The position numbers and the translations under genes were made by a program. A DNA stretch of 64,000 nt. Source: Rhodococcus sp. 1168 (lineage in GTDB: Bacteria > Actinomycetota > Actinomycetes > Mycobacteriales > Mycobacteriaceae). Every line of letters begins with the position of its first letter. The first letter of the stretch is position 1. The notes below the pieces were generated by a model. That model had not been told where the DNA came from and searched no databases. It worked only from the letters and a program-made list of their open reading frames with translations. Positions 42,960 to 56,278 of the stretch are shown here, one piece after another. Where the stretch lies: positions 18,700 through 82,699 of the forward strand of contig NZ_MKKY01000018.1 of the NCBI RefSeq assembly GCF_002091955.1, given 5' to 3'.

Positions 42960-44011
42960 CGAGCGGAGCAGCGGACACCGAAGGTTTCAGTGGGTCCGTG
43001 GATTGGGCGCTGGCCGCGAAGACCGGTGCCATATTGGCTCCGAAAGAACCGTCGATCTCCCGCTACACCGCTGACGCTGTCGTCGCCGAATTGTCGGAGG
43101 CATCGGTGCGTGCAGAAGGACCGGTACGTGAAACGACCGGTCTAGCCGACGGACTTCCGGTACCGCAGGCGCTCGTAGTCGGTCGAGCAGGGTGGATCGA
43201 CGCGGCAACGGCATCGATGAAGCACCTGACCGGCGACGCCGATGCAGAACCTCCGTCCGGTTTGCTCGGCGGTAAACCCGCAGGTCTGCAAGCAGGCGCG
43301 ATGCTCGCGTTTCTGTCCAGCGCAATTCTCGGTCAATACGACCCGTTCACCGGTGAGCACGGGACGCTTCTGCTCGTGGCACCGAACGTCGTCGCCGTCG
43401 AGCGGGCGTTGCGGGTGCCGCCGAGCGACTTCCGGCTGTGGGTATGCCTGCACGAGGTGACGCATCGAGTTCAGTTCTCCTCGGCACCGTGGTTGGGGGA
43501 GTACATGCGCAGTTCCGTCGCACTTTTGTCCGGCGGTGTCGACGAACCGATCGGTGAGTTCGCCACGAGATTGACGAGCGCGCTGAAGAACCGTAAACAG
43601 TCCGTCAAAGCCGAGGACGCGGGCATCATCGGGCTGCTGCGCGCAACGCAAGCCCCGGCCCAGCGGGAGGCGATCGATCGCCTCCTCGTGCTCGGGACTC
43701 TCCTCGAAGGCCACGCCGATCACGTCATGGACGCGGTCGGGCCGGCAGTGGTGCCCTCGGTCCTACAGATTCGCCAGGCGTTCGACAGTAGGCGTCGACG
43801 GAAGACCAACCCACTCCAACGCGTCATCAGGGCCCTGCTCGGGATGGACGCGAAGATGGCGCAGTACGTGCGAGGCAAAGCGTTCGTCGACCACGTCGTC
43901 GGCCGGGTCGGCATGGAGCAGTTCAACACCATCTGGACCGACGCCACCACGTTGCCACTCCTCGACGAGATCGAGGACCCCGACCGGTGGATCGCCCGCG
44001 TACTTCGATGA
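42956..44011 (+). CDS. Zinc-dependent metalloprotease-like protein (TIGR03624 family)
   Basis: 351-residue protein of an actinobacterial family earlier labelled F420-biosynthesis-associated. A zincin motif is visible: LHEVTHRVQF (HExxH) and a possible third ligand in LEGHADHVMD. Its substrate is not known. It always sits between dacB and tilS in related genomes, and here ATGA overlaps link it to both neighbours. Confidence 0.85.
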   Translation: MTSGAADTEGFSGSVDWALAAKTGAILAPKEPSISRYTADAVVAELSEASVRAEGPVRETTGLADGLPVPQALVVGRAGWIDAATASMKHLTGDADAEPPSGLLGGKPAGLQAGAMLAFLSSAILGQYDPFTGEHGTLLLVAPNVVAVERALRVPPSDFRLWVCLHEVTHRVQFSSAPWLGEYMRSSVALLSGGVDEPIGEFATRLTSALKNRKQSVKAEDAGIIGLLRATQAPAQREAIDRLLVLGTLLEGHADHVMDAVGPAVVPSVLQIRQAFDSRRRRKTNPLQRVIRALLGMDAKMAQYVRGKAFVDHVVGRVGMEQFNTIWTDATTLPLLDEIEDPDRWIARVLR

Positions 44012-45006
44012 CGCGGCGTACCGGGGTGGCGCTGCCGGAGAAGCCTGCGATCCTCGAACTGCGCCAGGCAGTTCGTCGGTGGCTCGCATCGAGCCCGGGC
44101 CAAGTTGTTCTCGCACTGTCCGGCGGTGCCGATTCGCTCGCTCTGACCGCTGCGGTGGCCGCTGAGGCCCCGGACGTCCGAGCACTCGTCGTCGACCACG
44201 GGCTCCAACAGGGGTCGGACACGGTGGCAAGAACTGCCGCAGCGACGGCACTGGAACTGGGGTGTGTGGACGCGTCGGTGCTGACGGTGACCGTCGGCAG
44301 CTCGGGTGGAATGGAGGCCGCGGCTCGTCGCGCGCGCTACGAGGCCTTGGACCGCCACCGGGGTGACGCCATGGTCCTGCTCGCGCACACTCTCGACGAT
44401 CAAGCGGAGACCGTTCTGCTGGGACTCTCGCGAGGTTCCGGGCCTCGATCGATCGCCGGTATGTCCCCGGTGGATCAGCCATGGGGTCGACCACTGCTGG
44501 GGGTTCGGCGAGCAGTGACCCGGCAGGCTTGCGCCGAGTTGGGGTTGACGCCGTTCGAGGATCCGCACAACACCGACACCGATTTCACTCGCGTCCGGCT
44601 TCGGCACGAGATTCTGCCGCTGCTCGAGGATGCGCTCGGTGGTGGCGTTGCGGCGGCTCTTGCTCGCACGGCTACGCAGCTTCGTGAAGACCTCACGGTT
44701 CTGGACGCCATGGCTGAGACCTTGGTGCGGGAGAACTTCGCAGAACCCGAAGTGGACGTGACGACCCTCACGTCGGTCCCCGCTGCGCTGCGTCGTCGGG
44801 CATTGCGGTTGTGGTTGCTGCGGAGTGGGGTGAAGGCGCTGTCGGACAGGCAGTTACGGCTGATCGACGATCTCGTCGGACACTGGCGTGGGCAGGGCGG
44901 GGTTGCCGTCCGTTCAGGGGCGTCCGACGCCAGGTTGGTGGTCGCGCGTCGACGTGGCAGGCTGGTGCTCGAGCAAGAGTGGAGCCTGCGAAACGGCGGT
45001 GCTTGA
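44008..45006 (+). CDS. tilS: tRNA(Ile)-lysidine synthetase
   Basis: 332-residue N-type ATP pyrophosphatase that converts C34 of tRNA-Ile(CAU) to lysidine, needed to read AUA codons. The PP-loop is LSGGADSLAL, followed by VVDHGLQ and LAHTLDDQAETVLLGLSRG (core HTLDDQAET). A short C-terminal domain follows. ATG 44008 overlaps the previous stop. Confidence 0.94.
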   Translation: MTRRTGVALPEKPAILELRQAVRRWLASSPGQVVLALSGGADSLALTAAVAAEAPDVRALVVDHGLQQGSDTVARTAAATALELGCVDASVLTVTVGSSGGMEAAARRARYEALDRHRGDAMVLLAHTLDDQAETVLLGLSRGSGPRSIAGMSPVDQPWGRPLLGVRRAVTRQACAELGLTPFEDPHNTDTDFTRVRLRHEILPLLEDALGGGVAAALARTATQLREDLTVLDAMAETLVRENFAEPEVDVTTLTSVPAALRRRALRLWLLRSGVKALSDRQLRLIDDLVGHWRGQGGVAVRSGASDARLVVARRRGRLVLEQEWSLRNGGA

Positions 45007-45053
45007 ATCTGCAAGCGTTGTGAAGGTACGAGAAACAATTGAAGGGGAGCGCC

Positions 45054-45608
45054 GTGTACGAGGGCGATATCGAATCGATTCTCATCTCCGAGGAGCAGAT
45101 CAAGACTCGTACGATCGAGCTTGCCAACGAGATTGCCGAGCGTTATCCGGAGGGCGCACCGGAGGGTGACCTACTGCTGGTCGGTGTCCTCAAAGGCGCC
45201 GTCATGTTCATGACGGATTTTGCTCGCGCGCTCCCGATTCCGACACAGCTCGAGTTCATGGCGGTCAGTTCGTACGGCTCCTCGACGTCGTCGTCCGGAG
45301 TGGTTCGGATTCTCAAGGACCTCGACCGCGACATCAGCGGCCGTCACGTGCTCATCGTCGAGGACATCATCGATTCGGGTCTGACGCTGTCCTGGCTCAA
45401 GCGCAACCTCGCCACTCGTAACCCTGCCTCGTTGGCGGTGGTGACACTGCTTCGCAAGCCCGACGCAATCAAGGTGGACATCGAGGTCGCAAACGTGGGT
45501 TTCGACATTCCCAACGAATTCGTCGTCGGATACGGACTCGACTACAACGAGCGCTATCGCGATCTGCCGTACATCGGAACTCTTCACCCGAAGGTGTACG
45601 GCGGCTGA
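45054..45608 (+). CDS. hpt: Hypoxanthine phosphoribosyltransferase
   Basis: 184-residue purine salvage enzyme that makes IMP or GMP from free bases and PRPP. The PRPP-binding motif is [11 protein letters not shown]; the flexible loop holds [17 protein letters not shown] lies 4 bases before GTG 45054, giving [10 protein letters not shown] as the start, close to mycobacterial Hpt; a TTG at 45039 is possible. It is convergent with a decayed kinase-like gene. Confidence 0.95.
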   Translation: MYEGDIESILISEEQIKTRTIELANEIAERYPEGAPEGDLLLVGVLKGAVMFMTDFARALPIPTQLEFMAVSSYGSSTSSSGVVRILKDLDRDISGRHVLIVEDIIDSGLTLSWLKRNLATRNPASLAVVTLLRKPDAIKVDIEVANVGFDIPNEFVVGYGLDYNERYRDLPYIGTLHPKVYGG

Positions 45609-45615
45609 AACCGGC

Positions 45616-46513
45616 CTAAGAGGACCTGCGGGAGACCACTCGCAGCAACGCGTTCAGATCGCCCTCGATCAGCCGGAAAATCGAGTACGACGCGACGAAT
45701 GCCAAAGTTCCGCCCACGCAGACGACCCGTACGACGTCGATGATGTTGGGAATGTCCGAGGTAGGAACGAATGTCAGGCCACCTACGGCGATCTGCGGAA
45801 TAGACGCGGCGACGGTCAGAAATCCGACACTGCGGCGCTGCAACGTAGTCGTGAGGCGTCTCCGCTCCCTGCACGTCCGTAGGGAAGCAGCGACGGGTAC
45901 AGGCATCGAACGGTGAACAGAGAGACCAGACGTCGAGGTCCTCGAGCTTGTCCTGGGATCCGGGGCGGGTCCATTCCAGCCCGGCGGATGCGGTTCCCGT
46001 CATGTCGGCGGTTGTGGATTCTTCCTGGGTGGCATCGAGCTTCGGCTCCGTCGAGGAAAGCTCGGTGGTTTCACCTGGTACGACGTTGAGCAATTCGGTC
46101 AGCGCTGCTGCCTGCACAGGACACTCCGCGACGTAGTGGGACGGCGATACCGAGTCCCCGCTCTGACGTCGCACACAGAATTCCTCGTAGATCAATCCTA
46201 CCGGGAGCTGAGCCTCGGGGAGGTGGAATTCGGTGCAGTATTCCCGCAGTCGCTTGGGTAAGCGCGCACGTAGCCAGCGCTCCTGGAGGTCGACCGAGAT
46301 GAGCGCTACGAGCCACCGTTGACTCAGAGTCGTCGAGTCGGGCAGGAAAGCGGCAAGGTCGGGACCTCGGGGATCAGCCGTAGATGTACTTCTCCGCCAG
46401 GCGGATCTCAGGAGCTCAGCCGCCGTATCGGCGTGCTCTGGCACTGCCATGCCGTCCGGATGGGTTGTGACACCATCCGATTTTTCGGTGACTCTGTCCG
46501 AGCCTGGCTGCAC
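45616..46513 (-). pseudogene. Remnant of a serine/threonine-protein-kinase-like gene with the kinase core deleted
   Basis: The first part (about 46513-45920) encodes DPRGPDLAAFLPD...RWLRARLPKRLREYC and LPVGLIYEEFCVRRQSGD, an N-terminal region I associate with some actinobacterial and planctomycete Ser/Thr kinases. No kinase motifs (HRD, DFG, P-loop) follow. A different frame (45906-45616) then encodes a basic helix and two membrane spans (VGFLTVAASIPQIAVGG, DVVRVVCVGGTLAFVAS), like the C-terminus of such proteins. The best reading is one gene with an internal deletion and frameshift. If the first frame is read on, it ends at 45584, overlapping hpt. Confidence 0.5.
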
Positions 46514-46784
46514 TTTGACAGAATAGACCCTCCAGCGTCGTTGTCCTCTGCCGAAAGCGGTAGGTCCGGACGAGAGAGACTGCGGTGGGGAACCTGTGGG
46601 GCTGGGGAGACGTTGAAGGGGGAGATGCGTTGTGCAATGCAGCAGTGTTGCCGGCCCGTTTGTGCACGTGATGCACCTGGGGCAGTCGGTTGCCGTTCGC
46701 GGTAACCTGGATCATCCGGTGCGCGACCGGAGTCTGCGTACTGGAGAAGACTGGAAAGGACGAGGCCGTCTCGGCTGAAGCTGT

Positions 46785-49526
<2,742 letters not shown>

Positions 49527-49609
49527 TTCGGTCGGCCCGGGGTGCCGCCGGATAGGCTGACTGTCAAACCTCGGGGCATCGGCGCCCCGCAACCGGAGGT
49601 ACAAGCTCA

Positions 49610-50248
49610 GTGTCAGTCAGGCAGATCGACCAGGACGGGTTAATACCCGGCGACGAGTTCGTCGCAGTGGCGACCGGAAACGCGTTCGATCAACCGCGCG
49701 CGGAGGCCGCAGTGCGCGAACTGCTCATTGCAGTCGGTGAAGACCCGGATCGGCCGGGGCTGCTCGAGACCCCATCCCGCGTCGCGCGCGCGTACAAGGA
49801 GATCTTCGGGGGCCTCTACACCGACCCGGACGATGTACTGAACACCACGTTCGACGAAGGCCACCAGGAACTGGTTCTCGTCCGCGACATCCCCATGTTC
49901 TCCACTTGCGAGCATCATCTCGTCTCGTTCCATGGAGTCGCGCACGTCGGATACATCCCCGGTAGCAACGGCAAGGTGACCGGCCTCTCGAAGCTGGCGC
50001 GAGTGGTAGACCTCTATGCCAAACGACCACAGGTTCAGGAGCGTCTGACCAGCCAGGTGGCCGACGCGGTGATGCGCAAGCTGAGCCCACGCGGCGCGAT
50101 CGTCGTCATCGAGGCAGAGCACCTGTGCATGGCGATGCGGGGCATCCGCAAGCCCGGAGCGAGTACGACGACGTCGGCCGTGCGGGGCTTGTTCCAATCT
50201 TCTGCAGCCTCTCGGTCCGAAGCGTTGGATCTAATCCTGCGCAAATGA
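49610..50248 (+). CDS. folE: GTP cyclohydrolase I
   Basis: 212-residue first enzyme of tetrahydrofolate synthesis (GTP to dihydroneopterin triphosphate). Zinc ligands are in [13 protein letters not shown] and the later [11 protein letters not shown]. The GTG start gives VSVRQIDQD. It heads a tight folE-folP-folB-folK run, the next gene starting within its stop codon (ATGA). Confidence 0.96.
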   Translation: MSVRQIDQDGLIPGDEFVAVATGNAFDQPRAEAAVRELLIAVGEDPDRPGLLETPSRVARAYKEIFGGLYTDPDDVLNTTFDEGHQELVLVRDIPMFSTCEHHLVSFHGVAHVGYIPGSNGKVTGLSKLARVVDLYAKRPQVQERLTSQVADAVMRKLSPRGAIVVIEAEHLCMAMRGIRKPGASTTTSAVRGLFQSSAASRSEALDLILRK

Positions 50249-51123
50249 CCTTGCCCGTCGCACCCGTCGTCATGGGTGTCCTCAACGTGACCGCCGACTC
50301 GTTCTCCGACGGGGGGCGGTACCTGGACGTCGACGCAGCAGTTGCACACGGAACGACACTGCACCGGACAGGTGTCGACATCGTCGACGTCGGCGGTGAA
50401 TCGACGCGTCCGGGTGCAGATCGGATCGACCCTGCCGTCGAGGCGCGCCGAGTTGTGCCCGTCATCGCAGAGCTGTCGGCGCGCGGAATCCCCACCAGCG
50501 TCGACACCATGCGGGCATCGGTGGCGGCGGCGGCTGTCGAGGCGGGGGTATCGATTGTCAACGACGTCTCCGGTGGTCGCGCAGATCCGGCGATGGCGTC
50601 GGTGGTCGCCGATGCCGGTCTGCCGTGGATTCTCATGCATTGGCGCTCGGCAGCCGATTACGTCCCCGATGGCGCAGTCGCTCATCGGAACAGGGGTGCA
50701 GCCGCTCATCCGAACAGTGGCACAGTCGCGCATTACGACGACGTCGTCGCCGATGTTCGACGCGAACTGCTCGAGCAAGTCGACCGTGCGGTAGCGGCTG
50801 GAGTGGATCCGGCTGCCATCATCCTCGATCCAGGTCTCGGTTTCGCGAAGAACGCCGAGCACAATTGGGAACTGCTGCGTGCGCTACCGACGTTCGTCGA
50901 ACTCGGCATGCCGATTCTGATCGGCGCGTCGCGTAAACGTTTTCTAGGCGCACTTCTCGAATCCGATGGTGAACCGAGACCGCCCGACGGCCGTGAGGTC
51001 GCAACAGCGGTCGTGTCCGCGCTTGCGGTCGCGGGAGGGGCGTGGGGTGTTCGCGTCCACGACGCCCAGGCCTCACTGGACGCGGTAGCCGTGGTGAAAG
51101 CATGGCAGGGGTTTGCAAGATGA
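50245..51123 (+). CDS. folP: Dihydropteroate synthase
   Basis: 292-residue enzyme joining p-aminobenzoate to the pterin; the target of sulfonamides. Motifs include [34 protein letters not shown] and GASRKRFLG. Between HWR and [10 protein letters not shown] lies an insertion about 17 residues longer than in M. tuberculosis FolP, made of imperfect AH-x-N-x-G repeats ([20 protein letters not shown]). ATG 50245 overlaps the folE stop. Confidence 0.95.
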   Translation: MTLPVAPVVMGVLNVTADSFSDGGRYLDVDAAVAHGTTLHRTGVDIVDVGGESTRPGADRIDPAVEARRVVPVIAELSARGIPTSVDTMRASVAAAAVEAGVSIVNDVSGGRADPAMASVVADAGLPWILMHWRSAADYVPDGAVAHRNRGAAAHPNSGTVAHYDDVVADVRRELLEQVDRAVAAGVDPAAIILDPGLGFAKNAEHNWELLRALPTFVELGMPILIGASRKRFLGALLESDGEPRPPDGREVATAVVSALAVAGGAWGVRVHDAQASLDAVAVVKAWQGFAR

Positions 51124-51482
51124 GTGACCGAATCGAGTTGCGCGGGTTGAAGATTCGCGGCAATCATGGGGTCTTCGACTTCGAGAAACGTGACGGTCAG
51201 GACTTCGTCGTCGACATCACCGTTTGGATGGATTTGCGGCCTGCCGCCGAGACGGACGATTTGGTGCACACGTTGCACTACGGCGAGCTTGCGGAAGCGG
51301 CAGCGGCGATCATCGCGGGGCCGTCGCGGGACCTGATCGAAACCGTCGCAGCCGAAATCGCCGACGGAGTCATGATGGACACGCGCGTCGATGCAGTCGA
51401 GGTGGTGCTGCACAAACCGTCGGCGCCGATCCCTCTTGCCTTCGACGATGTGGCCGTAGTCGCTTCGCGGAGTCGTCGGTGA
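51120..51482 (+). CDS. folB: Dihydroneopterin aldolase
   Basis: 120-residue enzyme splitting dihydroneopterin to 6-hydroxymethyl-dihydropterin and glycolaldehyde. Recognisable parts are [19 protein letters not shown] (core GNHGVFDFE) and [10 protein letters not shown], with [19 protein letters not shown] at the end. ATGA overlap with folP and GTGA overlap with folK. Confidence 0.94.
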   Translation: MSDRIELRGLKIRGNHGVFDFEKRDGQDFVVDITVWMDLRPAAETDDLVHTLHYGELAEAAAAIIAGPSRDLIETVAAEIADGVMMDTRVDAVEVVLHKPSAPIPLAFDDVAVVASRSRR

Positions 51483-51997
51483 CGCGGGCGGTGCTGTCGA
51501 TCGGCAGCAATGTCGGCGACTCGTATGCGCATCTGCATTCGGTGACGTCCGCGCTCGGCGACCGCGTCGTTGCGGTCTCGTCGGTGTACTCGTCGGTGCC
51601 GTGGGGAGGCGTCGAACAACAGGACTTTCTCAATGCCATCGTCGTCGCCGACGATGACCGACGGGGCCCGTACGACTGGCTGGAAGTCGCTCTCGAATTG
51701 GAAAAGGCAGCAGACCGAGTGCGAGTCGAGCGGTGGGGACCACGAAGTCTCGACGTCGACATCATTACGTGTGCCGACATTTCCAGTAACGATCCACAAC
51801 TGCTTCTTCCGCATCCTCGAGCACACCAGCGAGCGTTCGTCCTGGTGCCTTGGCTCGAGGTCGACCCGGAAGCGACACTCGAAGTAGCCGGGGAGGCTCG
51901 GCCGGTGGGCGAATGGATCGAATCGCTGAGCGAGGAAGAACGGGCAGGCGTACACCGCACGGAGATGACACTTCACACACCGAACAGCACTTCATGA
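51479..51997 (+). CDS. folK: 2-amino-4-hydroxy-6-hydroxymethyldihydropteridine pyrophosphokinase
   Basis: 172-residue kinase that activates the pterin alcohol with ATP for FolP. Family marks are [37 protein letters not shown] and [19 protein letters not shown] (core [11 protein letters not shown]). GTG 51479 overlaps the folB stop. It is slightly longer than E. coli HPPK, mainly at the C-terminus. Confidence 0.95.
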   Translation: MTRAVLSIGSNVGDSYAHLHSVTSALGDRVVAVSSVYSSVPWGGVEQQDFLNAIVVADDDRRGPYDWLEVALELEKAADRVRVERWGPRSLDVDIITCADISSNDPQLLLPHPRAHQRAFVLVPWLEVDPEATLEVAGEARPVGEWIESLSEEERAGVHRTEMTLHTPNSTS

Positions 51998-52461
51998 CGG
52001 CCACGAGAATCAGAGATCTCCTCGGCCTCGCCGGATTCGCCGCTCTCGCAACGTGGCTGCTCGTGCGATCGTTCTACGGGGCGCTTCCTCCGATTCACGC
52101 ATTCGCCGGCGCATCGCTGTACGTCGTCGCGATTGCCGAGGCGATGCTCGGCTTCGTTATCCGATCGCGTATCGAGAAACTGCGGGTCGGCGACGGGCCT
52201 AACCAGCTCCATCCGATCACTGCGGCCCGAGCGTTGGCCCTGGCCAAGGCATCTGCACTGGTCGGCGCAGCAGCTACCGGGGTGTGGTTGGGATTCTTGC
52301 TCCACATCGTCCCGCTCGCGTCGTCCGTACGCGCCGCGTCCTCGGACCGGGCGGGCGTCATCGTCGGACTCGTTGCTGCATTCGCTCTTGTGGGTGCGGC
52401 CCTGTGGCTCGAGCGTTGCTGCAGGACCCCGACCGACTCCGGCGAGCGGCCCGAACGGTGA
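51994..52461 (+). CDS. DUF3180 membrane protein
   Basis: 155-residue protein with four membrane spans in two hairpins, the DUF3180 arrangement that follows folK in most mycolic-acid bacteria. Segments RDLLGLAGFAALATWLLVRSF (first span) and HPITAARALALAKASAL are conserved. Function unknown. ATGA overlap with folK makes it the last gene of the folate operon. Confidence 0.88.
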   Translation: MTATRIRDLLGLAGFAALATWLLVRSFYGALPPIHAFAGASLYVVAIAEAMLGFVIRSRIEKLRVGDGPNQLHPITAARALALAKASALVGAAATGVWLGFLLHIVPLASSVRAASSDRAGVIVGLVAAFALVGAALWLERCCRTPTDSGERPER

Positions 52462-52559
52462 AGGCATTTACCGTCTCCGGCGCCGGATCGTCACCACCGA
52501 AGCGACAAGCATAGTCAGGCTTCCCGTTTGTCGACGGTTCGCCAGCTACCCTGGACGTC

Positions 52560-53834
52560 ATGACCGAACAGACTCGCGCGAAAGCGTCACGCCGTCAGCG
52601 GCGGAGTGCGAGCCAGCTTTTCATTGCAGCGCTGGTCGTATTCGGCATCATCGCCAGCATGTTGATGTTGTTCAGCGAAAATGTGCAATGGCTACGTGTG
52701 GGCTTGGTCTCAGCGTTGTGGGCCGCGATCATCGGTGCATTCGCGATGACGAAGTACCGCCGCGAAGCAGTGGCCGACCAAGCCAAGGCCAAGGACCTGC
52801 AGACCGTGTACGAACTCCAGCTTGCTCGTGAGATTTCCGCCCGGCGGGAATACGAACTCGGCGTCGAATCCCGCGTACGAAGCGAAGTGGCCGTCGAGAC
52901 CAGCGAGATTGCGGCACTTCGAGCAGAACTGGCACACCTACGCAACAACCTGCAACTACTTTTCGACGGCAACCTGCCCACCGAACGGGTGGCGCTGCGA
53001 GCCGATGCGACGCGTGTGCAGGAGCTCGGCGGTCGCAGCTACGCCAGCTACCAGCCGGCACCCTCGGGCTTGTTCGTTCCCGGCAAATCTTCGCAGTCCT
53101 CGTCCCCGAGCACCGAGGGACCGAGCGCCCCCGTGCCCGGACTCGGAACGCCGTACGACGAGCCAGTCACAGCCGAGACCTCGGTGCTCTACCCCGACGT
53201 CCCCATCGGTAGCGAGGACATGCCCGGCGCGGGTTCTGTGCCGAGCGAGCCGGCCCCTGGCGCAGAGTCGCGATTGCCGGGCAACGGTCGACGAGTACCC
53301 ACACCACCGCACACCCCGGCTCCACCGCACACCCCGGCTCCGCCGCACACCCCGGCTCCGCCGCACGCCCCGGCTCCCACTCCACCGCTGGTGAGCGAGC
53401 CCGTCGGCTACTCGTCCGATCGGTCTACGGCCGTCGTAGCCGAGGAACCGCTCGCGGCAGCCCAGGGATCGGCAACGAATGATCAGCCGTATTCGAGCCA
53501 ACAGGCGAATTCGAGCCGACAGCCCTATTCGAGTTCGCAGTCGTATTCGAGCCCGGTGTCCGAACCGGAGGTCGTTCCGGAGACGACGGAACAGCCGCTA
53601 CCGGTTCCCGAGGAACCTGTGGCACCTGCGCCAGAGTCGAACACCGAGGACATCGGAAGTCACGACGCTTCGGAGCCGGCTCCCGAACTTCCGAGGCGAC
53701 GGCGTCGGGCCGAGCCTGATGGTGATGGCGCGGGTGCGCACTCCAACGGCCGTTCGGTTGCCGAGATCATGGCAGGAATGAAGTCGAGCGACACCGAACC
53801 GAGCGCACGTCGTCACCGACGCCGCGCGGACTGA
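52560..53834 (+). CDS. DUF6779-family membrane protein with long disordered tail
   Basis: 424-residue protein: two membrane spans (about residues 18-40 and 45-62), a charged coiled-coil stretch (residues 65-145), then about 270 residues rich in Pro, Ser, Glu and Ala, likely disordered and cytoplasmic. The tail contains four PPHTPA repeats. TACCCT (52547-52552) lies 7 bases before the ATG, so the mRNA may be leaderless. Orthologues sit at this locus in rhodococci and mycobacteria; function unknown. Confidence 0.78.
   Translation: MTEQTRAKASRRQRRSASQLFIAALVVFGIIASMLMLFSENVQWLRVGLVSALWAAIIGAFAMTKYRREAVADQAKAKDLQTVYELQLAREISARREYELGVESRVRSEVAVETSEIAALRAELAHLRNNLQLLFDGNLPTERVALRADATRVQELGGRSYASYQPAPSGLFVPGKSSQSSSPSTEGPSAPVPGLGTPYDEPVTAETSVLYPDVPIGSEDMPGAGSVPSEPAPGAESRLPGNGRRVPTPPHTPAPPHTPAPPHTPAPPHAPAPTPPLVSEPVGYSSDRSTAVVAEEPLAAAQGSATNDQPYSSQQANSSRQPYSSSQSYSSPVSEPEVVPETTEQPLPVPEEPVAPAPESNTEDIGSHDASEPAPELPRRRRRAEPDGDGAGAHSNGRSVAEIMAGMKSSDTEPSARRHRRRAD
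53304..53375 (+). repeat. 18-bp tandem repeat, 4 copies, in the DUF6779 gene
   Basis: Four copies of CCRCCGCACACCCCGGCT (R = A or G; the last copy has GCC for ACC) encode (P-P-H-T/A-P-A)4 in the disordered tail, from residue 249. Confidence 0.9.
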
Positions 53835-53989
53835 CCTGCTGACATCTCGTCCGAACGCTGGACGCGGCGCTGAAGGGTGAAATAGATCACTGCTCAGGTC
53901 GTGGCCCGAGGTATCTCGGTGCCGCTATCCTTCGTTCAGGACGTCTGGTACCCGCCGAGCGGGACTGGAACGAACGAGAGGAAGTTTCG

Positions 53990-54934
53990 GTGACCTCACC
54001 TGAGTTCAGGAGTGGTGCCCGCGGAATACCCCTAGTCTCTGCCGACCCGGCACCTGCGCGTTTGACCGTGGGTATCGTTTCCGCAGGACGCGTGGGTACC
54101 GCCCTCGGCGAGGCCCTCGAGCGCGTCGGGCATGTGGTGTTCGGCTGTGCCGCAGTATCGGAAGAGTCCAAGGAGCGCGTACGTACGCGCCTGCCGGATT
54201 CGCAGATATTGCCGGTCGACGAGGTTGCCAGACGTGCCGAGTTGCTGATCCTCGCAGTTCCCGACAACGAGTTGGCATCCATTGCCGCAGGGTTGGCGGC
54301 AACTGGCGTCGTCGCCCGCGGGAAGCTCGTCGTGCACACCTCCGGCGCGAATGGCATCGGCATCCTCGCCCCATTGACCGCGCAAGGTGCGATCCCGTTG
54401 GCCATTCACCCGGCCATGACGTTTACCGGCGGGCCCGAGGACACCGATCGCCTGGCTGCTGCATGCTTCGGAATCACCGCAGCGGACGAGATCGGCTATG
54501 CCGTCGCGCAAGCATTGGTTCTGGAACTCGGTGGTGAACCGGTTCATGTCGCCGAAGACAATCGCGCGCTCTATCACGCGGCGTTGGCTCACGGGGCCAA
54601 TCACCTCGTCACTCTCGTTGCCGACGCCGTCGACGCGTTGCGAGTCGCACTCGACGGCCCAGGCTTTCCTGGGATCGATTCCGACCCCGAAGCAGCACAG
54701 CGAGTTCTCGGTCCGCTCGTGCGCGCAGCGTTGGACAACGCGTTGCGGCACGGTCAGAGCGCTCTTACCGGGCCGGTGGCGCGCGGCGACGTTGCCGCCG
54801 TGCAGAAGCATCTGGACGTGCTCAGCGACGTCGATCCCGCGATTGCAGCGGGATACCGCGCGCTCTCGCTCAGATCCGCCCAACGCATGGGATCGAAGCC
54901 CGAACTCATCGAGATTCTGGAAGGCGAGCTATGA
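53990..54934 (+). CDS. Rossmann-like / DUF2520 protein, possible ketopantoate reductase
   Basis: 314-residue protein with an N-terminal NAD(P)-binding fold ([23 protein letters not shown], core SAGRVGTAL) and a C-terminal DUF2520 domain of the 6-phosphogluconate dehydrogenase type ([19 protein letters not shown] contains a Lys-free helix; core [11 protein letters not shown]). It overlaps panC by ATGA, and no other panE-like gene is in the window, so a role as ketopantoate reductase is possible. GAGGAAG precedes GTG 53990. Confidence 0.85.
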   Translation: MTSPEFRSGARGIPLVSADPAPARLTVGIVSAGRVGTALGEALERVGHVVFGCAAVSEESKERVRTRLPDSQILPVDEVARRAELLILAVPDNELASIAAGLAATGVVARGKLVVHTSGANGIGILAPLTAQGAIPLAIHPAMTFTGGPEDTDRLAAACFGITAADEIGYAVAQALVLELGGEPVHVAEDNRALYHAALAHGANHLVTLVADAVDALRVALDGPGFPGIDSDPEAAQRVLGPLVRAALDNALRHGQSALTGPVARGDVAAVQKHLDVLSDVDPAIAAGYRALSLRSAQRMGSKPELIEILEGEL

Positions 54935-55833
54935 CCCTGGCAGGTAGCTACAAGGCGGGGGAGTTGACGGTTCATCACGATCCGACTGTCGTCTCCGCGG
55001 TGTCGAAGGCACTGCGCGGTGTCGGAAGACAGATAGCGCTGGTGCCGACCATGGGTGCGCTGCACGCCGGGCACATCCATTTGGTTCGGCAGGCCAAACG
55101 CACCGGGGCAGTGGTGTTCGTGTCGATCTTCGTCAACCCCCTGCAGTTCGGTGAAGGGGAGGATCTCGACGCCTATCCACGCACCCTGGACGCGGACGTG
55201 GAGTTGCTGGCAAGCGAAGGAGTCGAGATCGTTTTCGCTCCCTCGGTGTCGGACATGTACCCGGCCGGGCCACGTACGACCGTTCTTCCCGGCCCGCTCG
55301 GCAGCGAGATGGAGGGTGCAAGCCGGCCGACGCACTTTGCCGGGATGCTCACCGTGGTGACCAAGCTGTTGCAGATCACCTCTCCGCATGCAGCGTTCTT
55401 CGGCGAGAAGGATTACCAGCAGTTGACATTGATCCGACAGTTGGTGCGAGATCTGAACTTCGACGTGAAGATCTTCGGTGTTCCCACCGTGCGCGAGCAG
55501 GACGGTCTCGCATTGTCTTCTCGCAATCGCTATCTCGACGACGCCCAGCGTTCGGCGGCGATGGCATTGTCGGCGGCGCTGGTAGCCGGGGCTCACGCCG
55601 CAGCGGGCGGAGTCGAAGTAATTCTGGCTACGGCCGGCGAAGTGCTGGCGGCGGTACCGGAGGTGAAGGTCGACTATCTCGAACTTCGAGGTGTCGATCT
55701 CGGACCTGCTCCCGAGCGTGGTGATGGTCGACTTCTCGTGGCCGCGATGCTCGGCACCACCCGACTCATCGACAACGTCGGTGTCGCTGTCGGGACCGGA
55801 TTTCTCGAATACCCCGACGACCCGAAAAATTGA
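54931..55833 (+). CDS. panC: Pantothenate synthetase
   Basis: 300-residue ligase making pantothenate from pantoate, beta-alanine and ATP. The HIGH-type motif is [26 protein letters not shown] and FGEKDYQQL are also conserved, with [10 protein letters not shown] near the C-terminal domain. The start overlaps the DUF2520 gene; panD follows 11 bases later. Confidence 0.96.
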   Translation: MTLAGSYKAGELTVHHDPTVVSAVSKALRGVGRQIALVPTMGALHAGHIHLVRQAKRTGAVVFVSIFVNPLQFGEGEDLDAYPRTLDADVELLASEGVEIVFAPSVSDMYPAGPRTTVLPGPLGSEMEGASRPTHFAGMLTVVTKLLQITSPHAAFFGEKDYQQLTLIRQLVRDLNFDVKIFGVPTVREQDGLALSSRNRYLDDAQRSAAMALSAALVAGAHAAAGGVEVILATAGEVLAAVPEVKVDYLELRGVDLGPAPERGDGRLLVAAMLGTTRLIDNVGVAVGTGFLEYPDDPKN

Positions 55834-55844
55834 AGGGATAGAAC

Positions 55845-56276
55845 ATGTTTCGCACAATGATGAAGTCCAAGATTCATCGCGCGACCGTAACTCACGCGGA
55901 CCTGCACTACGTAGGTTCGGTGACCGTCGACCAGGACCTGATGGAGGCGGCCGATCTGCTCGAAGGTGAACAGGTGACCATCGTCGACATCGACAATGGC
56001 GCACGGTTGGAAACCTACGTCATCACCGGCGAGCGGGGCAGCGGGGTGATCGGTATCAACGGTGCCGCAGCACATCTGGTCAATCCTGGTGATCTGGTCA
56101 TTCTCATTGCCTACGGCGTGATGAACGAGCAGGAATGCAAGGATTACGCACCCCGCGTGGTGTTCGTCGACGAGAAGAACAAGCCCGTAGAACTCGGTAC
56201 CGACCCTGCATATGCACCCGAAGGTTCGGGCCTGATCACCCCTCGCACGCTCCGTGCCGATTCCGTACTGGTGTAA
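55845..56276 (+). CDS. panD: Aspartate 1-decarboxylase
   Basis: 143-residue proenzyme that cleaves itself between Gly24 and Ser25 (HYVGSV) to form the pyruvoyl cofactor and then makes beta-alanine for Pan[18 protein letters not shown] is strongly conserved. It lies between panC and coaX, completing pantothenate supply. Confidence 0.96.
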   Translation: MFRTMMKSKIHRATVTHADLHYVGSVTVDQDLMEAADLLEGEQVTIVDIDNGARLETYVITGERGSGVIGINGAAAHLVNPGDLVILIAYGVMNEQECKDYAPRVVFVDEKNKPVELGTDPAYAPEGSGLITPRTLRADSVLV

Positions 56277-56278
56277 AA

